Both the position numbers and the translations under genes were made by a program. Shown here in pieces: positions 35,554 to 48,030 of a stretch of 64,000 nucleotides of DNA (positions are counted from its first letter, which is position 1; each line of letters begins with the position of its first letter). The stretch is taken from the NCBI RefSeq assembly GCF_001680005.1, contig NC_033556.1, positions 682,001 through 746,000 on the forward strand, given 5' to 3'. The notes beneath the pieces are model-generated. The model saw nothing but the letters and a program-made list of their open reading frames with translations. It was not told the origin of the DNA and made no database searches. Origin of the DNA: Plasmodium coatneyi. Its lineage: Eukaryota; Apicomplexa; Aconoidasida; Haemosporida; Plasmodiidae.

Positions 35554-36232
35554 GTTTGGCTAGCTCCACGCATTAAGGGGAACATTTCTGTTTATGCAAT
35601 TTTGCCGTTTTAGATTTCATTTGCATTGACTATATATTAACCCACTCGTTGGTTTATTTTTTTTGAGGAATGAAGTTCCGTTTTATGTTTTCCCGGGGGG
35701 TGGATAGTTGCACACATCCGTGCGTTCACATATTGTGTTTATGAGTAGTAAACATATATATAATTGTCCACCCGTTGTCTGTTCTTTTCTTCGTACTTAC
35801 TTTTTTTTATTTGCTAATTTAGCGTGATTATTTCCGTTTTCCTTACCGTTGGGACGCATCCTCCTGCTCGTAGTGCAATGTGCAACACCCCTAATGACAC
35901 CACGTAGGTGTGATCAGCAAGTAAGGTGCGTCCGGAGTTAGTATTCCCCCTTTGAATGCCTCTGCAGTTTTATGCTGAATTGGTGCATTTTACTGACACG
36001 CTGTCCCAGGGTGTTGAAGTTACAACGTGGAAACAGTAAAGTTACACTTTAAAGTGGCAAAAAAAAAGGAAGAAGCTAGTTATAGTGCATGTCTTTTATT
36101 CGTGTCTTTTTTCCCTTCCCAGTCCAAAACTCATTTGTAACGAGGTAAGAGGAAGAAATACAACGGTGCAATTCTGTATCGGGTAACCTACACAAACTAT
36201 ACTACCTTTATAACCCTGTAAAAACCTAAAGA
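31352..36232. other. Long intergenic region upstream of the FIKK kinase gene
   Basis: About 4.9 kb with no credible gene on either strand. It is AT-rich, with poly(dT) runs near 32829-32846, 33750-33765, 33781-33797, 35300-35318 and 35527-35553, alternating purine-pyrimidine stretches (acgtacgt near 31831 and 34505, atatat near 34795-34812), a perfect 10-bp-stem hairpin at 31831-31852 and a short CDKC-type repeat at 33848-33922. It should include the promoter and 5' leader of the kinase gene. Confidence 0.45.
33848..33922. repeat. 9-bp periodic repeat (cacacttgt type)
   Basis: Seven or so degenerate copies of a 9-bp unit (cacacttat, cgcattttt, cacacttgt, cacgcttgt and so on). On the minus strand they read as Cys-Asp-Lys repeats inside a 73-codon frame with no other support, so I list the repeat, not a gene. 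Confidence 0.6.
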
Positions 36233-39200
36233 ATGATTGAGGCAACAGGAAAGGTCGAGTATAGCAAGTCGAAGACGATTCCCTGTGATGGCAGCAATGA
36301 TGATGATGAAGAGGAGGCTAGTAATTACCTGCCTGTAAAAAATGAAAAAACGCTAGATCTAGAAAAGGAGAATGAGACAAGTAACACCCTGGATGATATG
36401 GAGAAGAAATGCCAAGCCGATGAGGTCAGCAGGTCTGGAAAGGGGGCCAAGTCGAAGGGTGCAAAGGGTGTTAAAAGCGGGAAGAAAGAAAATAAGGTGA
36501 ATGCCGCCAAGAACGTGAAGGGCGACGCAGCGGTAGAACTCACCAAAACAGACACCCTTGATGACGGTACCATGGATACAACTAGTGGAGGAGGTACCCC
36601 TTTTGATCTGATTACCAACGTGGGTATGGAAAAAACGTTGCATGAAAATGCCCCGGAAATTTTGAGTAAAGAGGGAAAAGGAGGACTTCCCCAAAGTTCG
36701 GACCACGTGGATGAAAGTAGAGACAACATGTGTATGGTTAGGATGGATACCCAGCTTGCTTCCAATGGTAACATGTACAGCAGGAATGTCGCCAGTACGA
36801 AGTATTATGATTCCATCGGGGGAAGCGGCACAGGTAGCAACGGGGACAGCAAGGATAACGCAGAGAGCGTTTATCCCAAGGAATTCTCCTCCGTGGAGGG
36901 AAAAAAGGGCGAAGATGATTGTTCGCCCTACGGAGGTAACCCCGATGGGATGAAGAACAGTGTGGAGCAGGCGTCAAAAGGGATCCTAAGCGAGGGCACC
37001 TTTGTAGCCGATTGCAGCAACATATCAAAAGAGGAAAAGGAAATATTCGCGAAAATGATAGACGACCAGACGAAGAAGAATATAATTAATGGTGGCCATA
37101 AAAATGGCGCAAAAGAAAGCGAGCCGTTCTGCATGGGCAGCGGAAATTTTTCCATCCCTGGTAAGGACAACACGGATTACACTAATGTGTATATGCATGG
37201 AAGGAACGACAACGGCAGTGAAGTCCTGTCGTACAATCATGCCAATGGTGGTGTGTGTGAAAAGGAAGGCATACAGACTTCCTATTCGCATGGTAAGGAC
37301 AACCAGACGGCAGTCATGAATTATTGCACTGACGGTGCTGGGAAGCAATGTTTGGTCAACTATCCCGATATGCTGATGGGAAAGAAATGGAGTGACGATG
37401 TGGGAGGTGGTCATCATCGCCAGGACGAAGACAAGTGCAGCACGGAAGACGTAATCTACGTAGGGATGCAAACGGGTGGAAATAAAGCACAGCAGTACGA
37501 GGCGGATAGTAAAGACTTCCTCTACATAAAGAAGGAAGATTTAAAGACGGTTGCATATCATCAGGATATTTTCAATGATATAGAAAATATGAATGATAGC
37601 ACCACAGAATGTTCCTCGTCTGTGAGGGACATCCCCCAATTGGTTGCTAACCATTCGGGAGTCTATTCAAGTAGGGTAAGCGACAAGGAGGGTGTAGTTA
37701 TCACCTCGGGGCACTTCACTACATACAGTAATGCTAACAGTTTGGAGTTTAAGAATTCTTCGGCAGGGGAAGGTTCCCATTTGGAAATGGAAATGGAAAA
37801 GGAAAAGGAGTTAATTTGTGACAACTTGGGGTACATGCCGGTGGTGAGTAATGGTCCTAACACTGCTGAAGAGGAGGGAGCAAAAAACTCGTTTGCTCAG
37901 CATGTTGGTGGTGAGCCGAACAAGGGCGGGGTGGGTCTTTACTTGGCAGCAGGTCATACTAATAAAGGCCATTTCCCGCCAGGCGCTAGTAACAGTGCGT
38001 TGGAGAAGTGCGTGGTGAGTGAGAAGAAGGAGCAGGGAGGACCGATTAACATCCAGGGTAGCACTCCTATTGGTGGTCTAACGAGCGGTACCAATATGAA
38101 CAGTGGGAGTCTAAATTACAACACCAGCAAGGGGAACGTCCTCCACGGGGAAACCCACTCCCCCAACGAGGCACTATACAAGAAGAAGAATTTCTACACT
38201 GAGAAGGAGGTGGTAGACAACATGAAAAAGAAAAACGAAACGACGCTAATAAAAGGTGAACTGCTTGATTTTTCAAAAAATGAAAATGATGAATTTTTGG
38301 AGGATTATTTTAAGAGTACAATTCCGGAGAACCTTTTGAGGAACATAAAATATGAGAACCCAAGCAACACGTTTAATGAAATGGTTAGCAATAGTGCTCA
38401 TTACGATTTGGCTAGCCAATTGAGGAACAACAATTTAGCGAACACGTTTTATGGGTCTGGGCGTAGTGGGGACATGGGGGGGAAGAAAAGTGCAGAGGCG
38501 ATGAACAACTCTGGAATGGTTGTTCCGGGTATGAATCTTAGAAGCAGAGGAGGAGCAACAGGGGTAGTAACGGCTACAGGGGGAAGAGATGCATTCCATG
38601 TGCAAGCAGATAAAGGGATGGATGCCAGGGAAGATTCCCAGATGATGCGCAGACAGAACAACGGTAGTTACAACTACATGGGGAATAATAACTACCACGG
38701 GAGTGGCTACAATGGGAACGGTTACAACGGGAACGGTTACAATGGAAATGGCTACAATGGGAATGGCTACAATGGGAATGGCTACAATGGGAGCAGTTAC
38801 AACGGGATGGTCAACAGAAGCACGAGAGTGTGCAATGAAGCGGAATCGAATTACGCGTCTGGGAAGAGGTACTACATGTTGCCGCCCAAAAAATGTGATA
38901 ACGTGAAGGACCAGAAGAACCAAATGTTAATGGCCTCGAAGCAGAAAATTAAGAAAATCTGGAACAAGTTTAAGAGTGGCGCGTCTAAGGATCAGAATCT
39001 GATTCCGACGTTCGAGAATGAGCAGAATTTGTTCCCCAAAATGCATGCACAAATGGGGACGCAAATGGGTGCACAAATGGGCACTCAGATAAACGCACAG
39101 TTAAACGCACAGTTAAACGCGCAGTTAAACACGCAGATAAATGCGCAGATGCAGGCCCAATTAGGTGTGGCCATGCACCCGCAGGTGACGTCTCCACTGC

Positions 39201-40731
39201 ATACACAACTACCGGGACAGATGCACAGCGATTTTTACGGAATGTCAGGACCCTTCCAGACGTGCAACCAAGGTGGAGTTGGCATCATGGGCGTGGGTGC
39301 AGGTCCGTTGATGAGTCCCTTCAAGGAGTGCATAAGCAAACCCCTACGTCGAGGCAGCAATGTGGTAGAGAAACCAATAAAGTCCAAATGTATATACAAC
39401 TGGAAGTTGGCGCAGAAGTCGCTTCTTAAGATGTTACATAGTGCACACAACTACAATTTTAACGGAGTGCAATACGCAGATTGGCAATTGACCTCCATCC
39501 CGACGTTGGGTTTTTCCAAGTCGAGTAACCGAGTGCAACAAATGTATAAGGCAGTGATTCCCTCGAAGGATGGTAATAGTAAGAATGAGGTGAAGTTGTT
39601 CTTGAAAAAGGTCCCGATATATATATGGATCAAGCAGTATAACCTAATGAATGAATACGATGGAGAGTACGTAACGGACGGGGAAAATTTCGTCATGGAG
39701 GCGACTTCTTTAGCTTTCCTGAATGAGCACCATCCAGGGATAACCCCCAAGTTGCATCGAATTTTGTATGAGCCTGATGGGAAGGAACCCAATGAGTACA
39801 ACATCCCCCCTAAGTCCATGTTTAACAGTTTAGGCTTATTCAATGATATTCTAACGGAGCGATTAAAATGCAACATAAGTGGCAACATTGTTATTGTGTC
39901 TGAATTCTTCAGTGAGGATATTTTAGATTTTATCGACCGAAGACAGAAAAAGTTAAATATGAAAATAAGCAACAATGAGAAGAGCTACATTTTATACCAA
40001 TGTTTGAAGTTACTGATCAGGTTGCATGACGCAGGTTTGTCCCACTTAGATTTGACCCCAGAGAATATTCTCATTTCCGATAGTTATGAGATGCGTTTAT
40101 GTGACTTGTCTAAGAGTACGCCAATATATACGCACAATTTGAGACACATAAAGGATGTGAATCGGTTGTATTTGTTTGAATCGTGTGAGCCTACCATTGC
40201 GAAAGGAGCTTACATGCCTCCAGAATGTTGGAAGATTTATTGGAAATATGACACGATGAAGATTAAGAACCCGTTACGTGATTTAAAGAACATCACTGAT
40301 CAGGAGAAACGGAAACAATTCTACTTTGACGTATCCAGTGCAGATAAGTTTATGTTGGGTGTCTTCTTCTTTTGGATATGGACCAATGGGAATTTGTGGA
40401 AATGTTCCGACCCGTTACAGGACGAGGACTTCTTCTACTTTGTCAAGTGTGACATGAACTTTGACAAATTCGAGTTGACGCGCAAGTGGCCGAGCGAGTT
40501 GAAGAGCATCATCAAGGTGAGCCATCAATTCGCGCAGCGGCGAAGTGGTCTCTTTGTGTGGACCGTTGTTTGGTTTATATGTCTGTTTGTACGACCATTT
40601 ATACGCGCATTTGTTCACCCATTTGTGCGCCTGTTTCCCCCCCGCAGCAACTGCTACACGTGGAGCACAGGAAGAAGTTGAACCTGAAGGACCTGAGCAT
40701 GCACCCATGGTGGTCCTACAAGTTGCAATAA
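36233..40731 (+). CDS. FIKK8: FIKK-family protein kinase, 2 exons
   Basis: Exons 36233-40516 and 40648-40731, both in phase 0 (1455 aa). The first ~1040 residues are Asn/Gly/Lys-rich and unstructured, with a GYNGN 5-residue repeat (38705-38812) and an AQ(L/M)N-type 4-residue repeat (39043-39165). The kinase domain fills the C-terminus: the family signature reads VKLFLKKVPIYIWIKQYN near residue 1120 (FLKK, not FIKK), there is no glycine loop, the catalytic loop is LSHLDLTPENILIS near residue 1270, and the DFG-equivalent is LCDLSKS. The second exon supplies the last helix (KDLSMHPWW). I see no signal peptide or PEXEL motif. FIKK8 is the conserved single-copy member present outside P. falciparum; the symbol rests on this and on recalled synteny. 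Confidence 0.9.
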
Positions 40732-42187
40732 CCACGGTGGGTTGCAAGGAGGACAAACCAACACAAAGCAACAATCACAGTACAGTATGTGCGTATGATG
40801 CCCACCACCACACGTCACATCGACGTGAACGCTTTTAAGGGCACCAACTCCGCGACATACATTTTGAGCAGAATACCCCCACGTTACGTCACCTAACAGG
40901 GAGCGTTTTACATGCTCGTCGTTCTTCCACTTTGGTTCCTTTTCTATCCGTTCTTGTCCGTTTTCTTTTTTTTTTTTGTCTCATTTGGAAACTCTAATTT
41001 TTGGTCATTTTTTAGTACTCTTATTGAGCTGCAAAAACTTACGTCGGGTGTGTATACTATACTGTACTATTCTATAGTATACTATGGGCCCCTTTTTCGC
41101 AGCTTATTCTTAACTTTTTCCCATTTTGCGAACCGCCAACGGGTTGCCCAAACTTACATTAGACATTTTAAAAATATTAGGGCTAAATTTTAATCAACTT
41201 TATCAATGAATGAGTTTTATTTAGTTATAGAAGGGAGGTGGGAAGTAAAAAAAAAACCCACCCCCTGATTAAAATATTCGCGCGCGGGGTAGGTCTTACA
41301 GATGCATGCATGCAGAGATGTAGAAATTTAAACAAAAGGAGAACAAGACGGGGGGGTATATATATTTAAATATATAGCGTGCACGGAAATATTCTTGTAA
41401 CAAAAAAAAAAAAAAATAAAAGGTGATAAAACATATTGGGGGGGAAATGAACAAAATATTCGGAGCGTGCACTTCTACATGCCTCAAATGCATTCATGTA
41501 AACAAAAAGGAACGGGAGAGCTTGCATGGGGCGTGCACGGAAAAAGTGGCACGTACACATAAAAGTGTATAAATATATACACCCACACATATATATATTT
41601 ACATGTGTGCACTTGCCCTTATGCACAGTACCCTGCAAACTGCACAACGGAGAAGTCCGCAAAGGGATACGGGTTCGGTCGGGTCGGTCGGCTCGGTTAC
41701 GTCCAGTCGTCTTCTCCGAAAAAAAAGAAAAGAGCGTAAGAAGCATAATAATGCATACGTGCAACCATCGTATAATAATCATCCGGGCGTGTTTAGGTTT
41801 AAAAAAAATCATGGGATTTACAAAATTCGTTCAAGCTGTGGTGGGTAGATTGGGTATAATTTTGAACTACCCTCTCCCCCCTGGTAAGGCCTTCCTCGTA
41901 TGTTTCTATTCTGGAGTGAAAATTGTTCATAGGGCCTCTCTTTTCTGATTATGCTTACATGTTTGTGGGGTTGATAGACTTTATTGGGAACCCTCATAAC
42001 TTGGGGTTAAAAGCGCCCCTACCCCTCTGGGGCAGGCATCCCCGTGAAATGTTAAACACCTCTATACGTGGTAAGCAGGTTCTCCTATGTATAACCAGAT
42101 GAATAGCACACCCACAACGGGGGCATATACACACAACACACTTGTTGCTTCCCAACTTAAACAGGCCAATGGTGTCTTCTCTTTCCC
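40732..42187. other. Convergent spacer between kinase and PAP2 genes
   Basis: The 3' ends of two converging genes meet here. It is AT-rich with poly(dT) at about 40970-40979 and poly(dA) at 41401-41415. A tatata-rich patch lies at 41360-41376 and another at 41570-41600. No coding signal is convincing; the 140- and 148-codon ORFs in it overlap on opposite strands and resemble nothing. Confidence 0.4.
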
Positions 42188-43141
42188 CTACGCGGTATTA
42201 TCCTTCTGCTTCGGAAATTGCTTCTTTATCATGTAGAATGTAACACCGATGATGAATCCCACGAGGCAGCCAGCGAGAGCCTGTGACAGGGTATGATCCT
42301 GGATGTAATAACGACTCCAAGGTATTGGTAACAGCGCAATGAGGGCAAGGAGGTAGGCCATTATGGTCCACTTATCTTTTTTGGACTCTGGTAGATGCAG
42401 TAACATAAAGGTGAGTAAACTGAAAGAAAAGGCGCTATGTCCGGATGGCATTCCATAGCATCGCAATGCACTATGAACCGGTCTACCCATTTTTATCATA
42501 TTCTTCAATACATAATCGTTCAGTATTAATTGGGTGGGGAAAATGAGACCAAGGTAAAACAAAAATTTGTTAAAGGTTAGCAACAACCCCAGTAATGTTA
42601 GAATGACTAATCCATATGGTATGTACCCATAGATGGTGGAAACCACGGAAAGGATGTCGTCGGTGTTTCTAACAGTAACGAATAGTACACCATACATCTC
42701 CATTATACACGTCTTCAATACGGCTAGCTTTTTATTTTTATTCATCATTTTTTGGAATATACTAAGACCTTTTAGCTTATCTGCTATTTTATACTTGGCT
42801 TCACATAAGGGGTACTTGGCATAGAGCTCATCGTAATTGCCATCACTTCTAAGGTAGTAATGAATTTCCTCCTCTGGGTTTATAAATATAGGCTTTAAAG
42901 AACTCATTTTTTTACTGCGCAGGTTATTAATTTTTATCTTTTCGTCCAAATAGTCCTCCATCTTTTTATTCACATTTTCTTTGTCCTCACCATTCTTCTT
43001 ATTCTCCTTCGTTCCATTTTGATCTGATTGTAACACCCGACCCTTGGCCCAAGAGGTAAAGTAGCCTATCAGGTTGATGCATCTTGCTGTTGTTATTAAC
43101 TGCCCAAAAGTTAGTACTGCCGGTGCATAAACGGTTATCAT
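42188..43141 (-). CDS. PAP2-superfamily membrane phosphatase
   Basis: A 317-aa single-exon frame. It has all three PAP2 catalytic motifs in the right order: KNMIKMGRP (Kx6RP), PSGH in CYGMPSGHSAF, and SRYYIQDH (SRx5H) between hydrophobic helices. Membrane segments include ITVYAPAVLTFGQLI at the N-terminus, YIPYGLVILTLLGLLLTF, the helices around the active site and a C-terminal LAGCLVGFIIGVTFYMI ending in KKQFPKQ. Residues 35-140 are Lys/Glu-rich and cytosolic in character. Such enzymes hydrolyse lipid phosphates; dolichyl-pyrophosphate phosphatase, phosphatidate phosphatase or sphingosine-phosphate phosphatase are possible and cannot be told apart here. It is the last conserved gene before the AT-rich variant-antigen part. 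Confidence 0.9.
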   Translation of the reverse strand: MITVYAPAVLTFGQLITTARCINLIGYFTSWAKGRVLQSDQNGTKENKKNGEDKENVNKKMEDYLDEKIKINNLRSKKMSSLKPIFINPEEEIHYYLRSDGNYDELYAKYPLCEAKYKIADKLKGLSIFQKMMNKNKKLAVLKTCIMEMYGVLFVTVRNTDDILSVVSTIYGYIPYGLVILTLLGLLLTFNKFLFYLGLIFPTQLILNDYVLKNMIKMGRPVHSALRCYGMPSGHSAFSFSLLTFMLLHLPESKKDKWTIMAYLLALIALLPIPWSRYYIQDHTLSQALAGCLVGFIIGVTFYMIKKQFPKQKDNTA

Positions 43142-46100
43142 GCTAAAACTCTTGGCTTCTAATTTGGGGATGCTTCAGCAGAATGGGGGGGTGAGTCGCG
43201 AGCGAAAACATAGGCATAACAGGGGAAGACGACCAGAGGGGATGGGGGAGGAGAAGAGGTTCTTCTACAAACGTCGTCGTCGTGATGGTCGTCTTTCTCC
43301 CCTTTCCTATATATACGTATAAGTATACATATAGCTATACGCGCTTGTTTTAAGCCATGAAAAAATTCGGAGCATGCTACGGGTACATGTTGCGGGTAGA
43401 TGCTAAACGCTCGAACCGCGCTACATGCTTCTTCGGGGGAAACTTCTAATTTTTTTTCTCACGTCATCTCATATCTGCCATTTAACACTCCAATAACGCA
43501 GGGGTATGATGACTGGCGAAACATAAGTACGTGGAAGAAGCTGCTTGAACTCGGCCCGCGCCAAACTTTTACCGTTACGTAGGGAGCCACGGTTAGAGTA
43601 ACATTTCGAAAATGGCCTCGCGTAAAAAGAAGCTATTATTTTTTTTCTATTTTTTGCAGTTCAGTACGGCTACTATATAGCAACGAAAAAAAATTAAAAA
43701 GGTAAAAATAGGTACATAAGAATCAACGGTAGAAATTTTAAAAAAATTCTTTAAAAAAGCAATTCCATTTTTCTTAAAAAATGGTAAGCGTGAACCCGGT
43801 AAAAAAAGTAAAAGTAAAAACGGCAAAATGGCAAAACGGAAGAAGCGCAAAAAGCAAAGGCAAAATGCGAAAGGCGAAGCGCAAAATAAATTTTTATATT
43901 AGGTATAATACATATCACCCTCGTTAGAAATAATAACTCTTTTCCCCTCTTCTGGAGAAAAAAAAATTACGGAATATAAACGTAAATATTTTACCGACCG
44001 ACCGCGCATTATTTTTTTCTTATAGCATTATATATAACCTGCTTTTTTTTTTTTTTTTTCTGTGTGCATGCTCTGCATTTTTTTTTTAAATGTTGGTACG
44101 CAGTAAAGTATATATTATGCGCTCAGTTTGATAATGGGTAAAACTTAATATAAAATTATAAACATGTAAAATTTATAAACGTAAATTTGACATATGCTCT
44201 CGGCACGCATAGCAGCATGGCCAATAACAAAAAATGACATATATTTTTTTTTTACGTACGCAAAAATATTCTTCACGGTATGTAATTTATATTATGCAAA
44301 TTATTGCAGATATGTTTTCGTTTTCTAAATTTTTAAAACTGCAATTTTTCGCTTTCTCAAGATTGACACGTTTTTGCTGCTGCTCAGCTGTGCCTCTTTT
44401 CGCGCGTTTATAAATTTAAAAAAAAAGAAACAGACCATCCTTCCGCATAAAGTAAAAGTTACTACTAAGTATTGTCGCAACGTAAATTTCAGCGAGGCAC
44501 CAATTTGCGAACACGTGGTTTGTTTTTTGGAGTATAATTTGCTGGCTGTCTGCGCCTATCCCGACAGCGCAGAATTGTAGTTGCACTTGTTACGTTGCTT
44601 TTGTTTTTGTCTTCGTCCGCGAAAATTTTTCCCTGTCATATAATTTTAAATAAGTTTTATTGCTAATAAGTACAACTTTAATCATCAGGATATGTGAATT
44701 TAAACTTTTTCTGAATTCAATATTCAATAATTATTCACACGTTGGAATACACCGGGTGGTGGGTATGTTTTGAGTTAGTGAAAAATATGTAAGAAAGACG
44801 CATTTCACAATTGCCAATTATGTGTGGCACGACAGCAGATATACAAGAGGAACAGTATTTTTGCGATTATTTATAAAAATTAGGAAAGGTGCATTATAAG
44901 CAATAATTCAAATGAAAAATTAAATACCAACATTGTTACACACAGATGTTTCTTATATAGATAAAATGTGTACGAAATATTTTATTCATAGTTATATGAT
45001 CGCTGCAGTGACTACTAAGACGTGTATGAGGACTACTGATATTAACATATTAGATTTGATGGTAATTATAGACCGAATACAGCCTTATGTTAGGAAGTTT
45101 ATTTGATAAATTAAATAAAGAATAAAAAAAGGAGGAGCTCCAAAAAATGTTACATTCTAAAAAAAAACCTGAAACACCTGTGCATCCTCATTTTCAAGAT
45201 AGGGGGTCATACAAGACAGGCTTGGTCGAACATGGAATGTTGCGTCCATTCGTCTCTAGAAAAAAAGCTAAGTTAATCATCGATTCCTCTAACATTATGG
45301 AAACAATATATCATACATTAAGAAGCACATTTTTTTTTGTCAAATCGGCATAGCTGCTACGATGCTAAGAATAATTTTACGTTTATGCTTTTATCATAGA
45401 GGTGTATGCGTAAATTCAGTGATAACATATAAGTATTTTATGTTAATATATATAATTTATATCTTCCTTGAATTGTAATTATGATGTATATATACATTAC
45501 TCGTTTTACGCTGAACGGTTAATAGATTATTCCATTTGGATCGACGTTTAAAAGGGAATAATAAAAAAAAAGAGGAGATAGTTTGCAAGAAAATATGGAA
45601 AAATTTTTATACAGTACATAAGTATAACAGGGTAAAAATTGATATACATAGTTCGTGTTGGAAGCTATGATAGGGGATCTTTTACTAAACGGTGTTTCTA
45701 ATTTATTTTATTTAGAAAACACAGGAGGAAATTATTCATCATTTAAGAGAGGGATAAAATTTTTTAGTAAAAGTATGACCAAATGATGTATCGCAACGTT
45801 ATCGAAAATGAATCCTGCCTTGTACAAGCATTAGTATGGGCAAATACAAATGTAATTGGAAAATGGGGAAAAATGTCTTTACACTTTTTACGTTCTATGC
45901 AGAGCATTTAAATTTTACTAATTTTTCTGTTTTGTTAGCAATTTTATTTTTGCGTGATTGTTTTTAATTGAATAACTTAATATGGTTAGAAAATCCCCCT
46001 TTTTCAGTGTTTTCCTGTTAAAATAATGTTTCCTTTTGTGTACAGGTTATCCATGAACTTTGTTTTTTAGGATTTATCTCAATATGTCGTTATCATTATA

Positions 46101-48025
46101 AATTGAATATTTTGATTAATTTGTTCATATTCTTCTTAACAATTATGGAAAAAACTTTTTCCATTTAACAAAAAACGTATGACACGTAAGAAATTATGTG
46201 TGTTGAATAGAACGGAAAAATATTTAATTGTTTACAAATTTGCACATTATGTAATAATTAATTTGGGGATTATGTTATTTTGTCTGACGTCTTTTATTAA
46301 TTATATGGTACAGAATTTACATATATCTCATTCTGTAAACACTGCCACAAGGTTTTCTTAAAAATTATGCGGTTGATATTTTACTGTTTAAGTATTATAT
46401 GTGAACTGCGAAAATTGGAGGTATTTTTTTTGACATCTATTATTTTATAGAATAATTTTTTGAGAAGAAAGAATGAATAGTATATTTATGTAATTATAAG
46501 AAGTTATATTCACACGCCTCTAACTTTACAATTCTGTTGGTGAGAGAGTAGTATTGTGTTTTGCGGTACACAGTAATATATATGAATGAACATTTTGAAT
46601 TATTTACTGAGAGCAGTACATAAGAAATTCAAGAAATGTGCGATATTGTTCAGTGCTCCTTTTAAGTAGTATTAGAAATATGTACCATTTCATAATTCCT
46701 TTTCTACAGAAGGAAGGTGTGTAATAATGATTGATGTTTATTTATGAACGGGTTCTTTGGGTTTGCTCGCATCCGTTTACTTTATAATAAATGACACTGC
46801 TACTATTGTGATGCACGCTTCCAATGGAAGATATCTTTTGATATTTATGTTTCTTAAAAGTGTAAAATATTGTTTAGGAAGCTATATATACACATTACTC
46901 TGGGTTTAGGGTATAGTAAATATTTTATTTCTATGCAAATCGATAGGATATTATTTATGTATAAATAATATTTTCATCATGGAGTAGAACCCTGTGAAGC
47001 ATTCAAATATTAGAAAGTGGTAATGTAGAAAATATGGACGCAGAACCTATTAAAATTGATTTGTCCAATGAACACACATATCTCTCTGGAATTTTTTTTT
47101 ATTCGGGTTGCTAACACATTGGGAATGGGACGAATTTAAGGAATAAGGAGTGCCTTCTTTTTTTTTGTTTAACCTTTTCACATGGTTCATGCTTATGTGT
47201 GATTTTGTCCACATGTGTATATGGGAAACCGCGTAAAAAAAAATTTTTTGTTTATGGGGGTGTTTTTTTTTTGGACAGCGTAGAACGAATTTCTATGGTC
47301 TTCCTTTTAGTTTTAAAGGTACTGTATGTTGTGAAAGTCATGTATTCTGCGTTATCTAAAACATATATATTACTTAAAACGAGGACATCTTGTACGAACA
47401 GAAAAAGAAAAAGCGCCATCCCAGGTGCACACATATTATTGCATAATTATATACAATACCAACTTGGGGGATGATACTGATTTTCCTACTGCAACATTTT
47501 GACAGCAGTTTCCCTTCGAGTAAAAAAAAAAAAACTCGGTGCACCAAGGAAAATTAATTGCCCCCCTTAGAAGAAAGGAGCCCAGGAACATTTTTCACAT
47601 AACCCGCCACATTCATACCTACATATAATTATATTTTGTGCTGCGCGTTGGGAGTTCTGCTAATTTGAGAATTTCCTTCAAAAAAAAACCCTCACCACCC
47701 TTTTTTTTTTTTTTTTTTTTTCGAACCTACGCGAACCTTCGCGAGAACGTGCACACTATTTGAAACACTCTTCAAACATCCATAATTGGACCTTAGAAAG
47801 AAAGAAAAAAAACAAATTATTAAGATTAAACAAATTACACAGATAAATATTTATAACAAAAAAATTTAATGAACATATATTTTTGATCTTGGCAGGAAGA
47901 AATTTCCCAACAAATCAATGAAGTGAAAGAAAATTTTTTTTTTCACTTATATTGTTTACACATGAACATGTAAACAATTTAATACACAAAACGAAAAAAA
48001 AAAAAAAAAAAAAAAGAGTATTTAC
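43142..48025. other. AT-rich transition region without intact genes
   Basis: Nearly 5 kb between the conserved core and the first variant-antigen gene. Base composition becomes markedly more AT-rich from about 43.6 kb. No tRNA, rRNA or intact coding sequence was found by eye. One degenerate coding relic lies at 45072-45353. The last ~290 bp (from 47735) are homologous to the 3' flank of the second SICAvar at 63.2-63.5 kb. Confidence 0.5.
45072..45353 (+). pseudogene. Degenerate fragment, possibly of an exported-protein family
   Basis: The frame reads GSLFDKLNKE, hits an in-frame TAA (45123-45125), then continues KKEELQKMLHSKKKPETP, VHPHFQDRGSYKTGL and ends RSTFFFVKSA. The SLFDKLxK motif followed by a basic helix recalls exported subtelomeric protein families of Plasmodium. 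No signal-peptide exon or start is found upstream, and stops in all nearby frames prevent expression. The coding-like composition stands out from the surrounding AT-rich DNA. Family assignment is tentative. Confidence 0.4.
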
Positions 48026-48030
48026 AACAC

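Noticed and set aside
38435..38923. 162-codon minus-strand ORF with Val/Ile/Pro repeats
   Set aside because: It is the complement of the GYNGN repeat in the kinase gene, and the sense frame is well supported.
43600..47600. Centromere
   Set aside because: Plasmodium centromeres are about 2 kb and extremely AT-rich (over 95%) with internal repeats. This region is AT-rich but not to that extent and has no such repeats.
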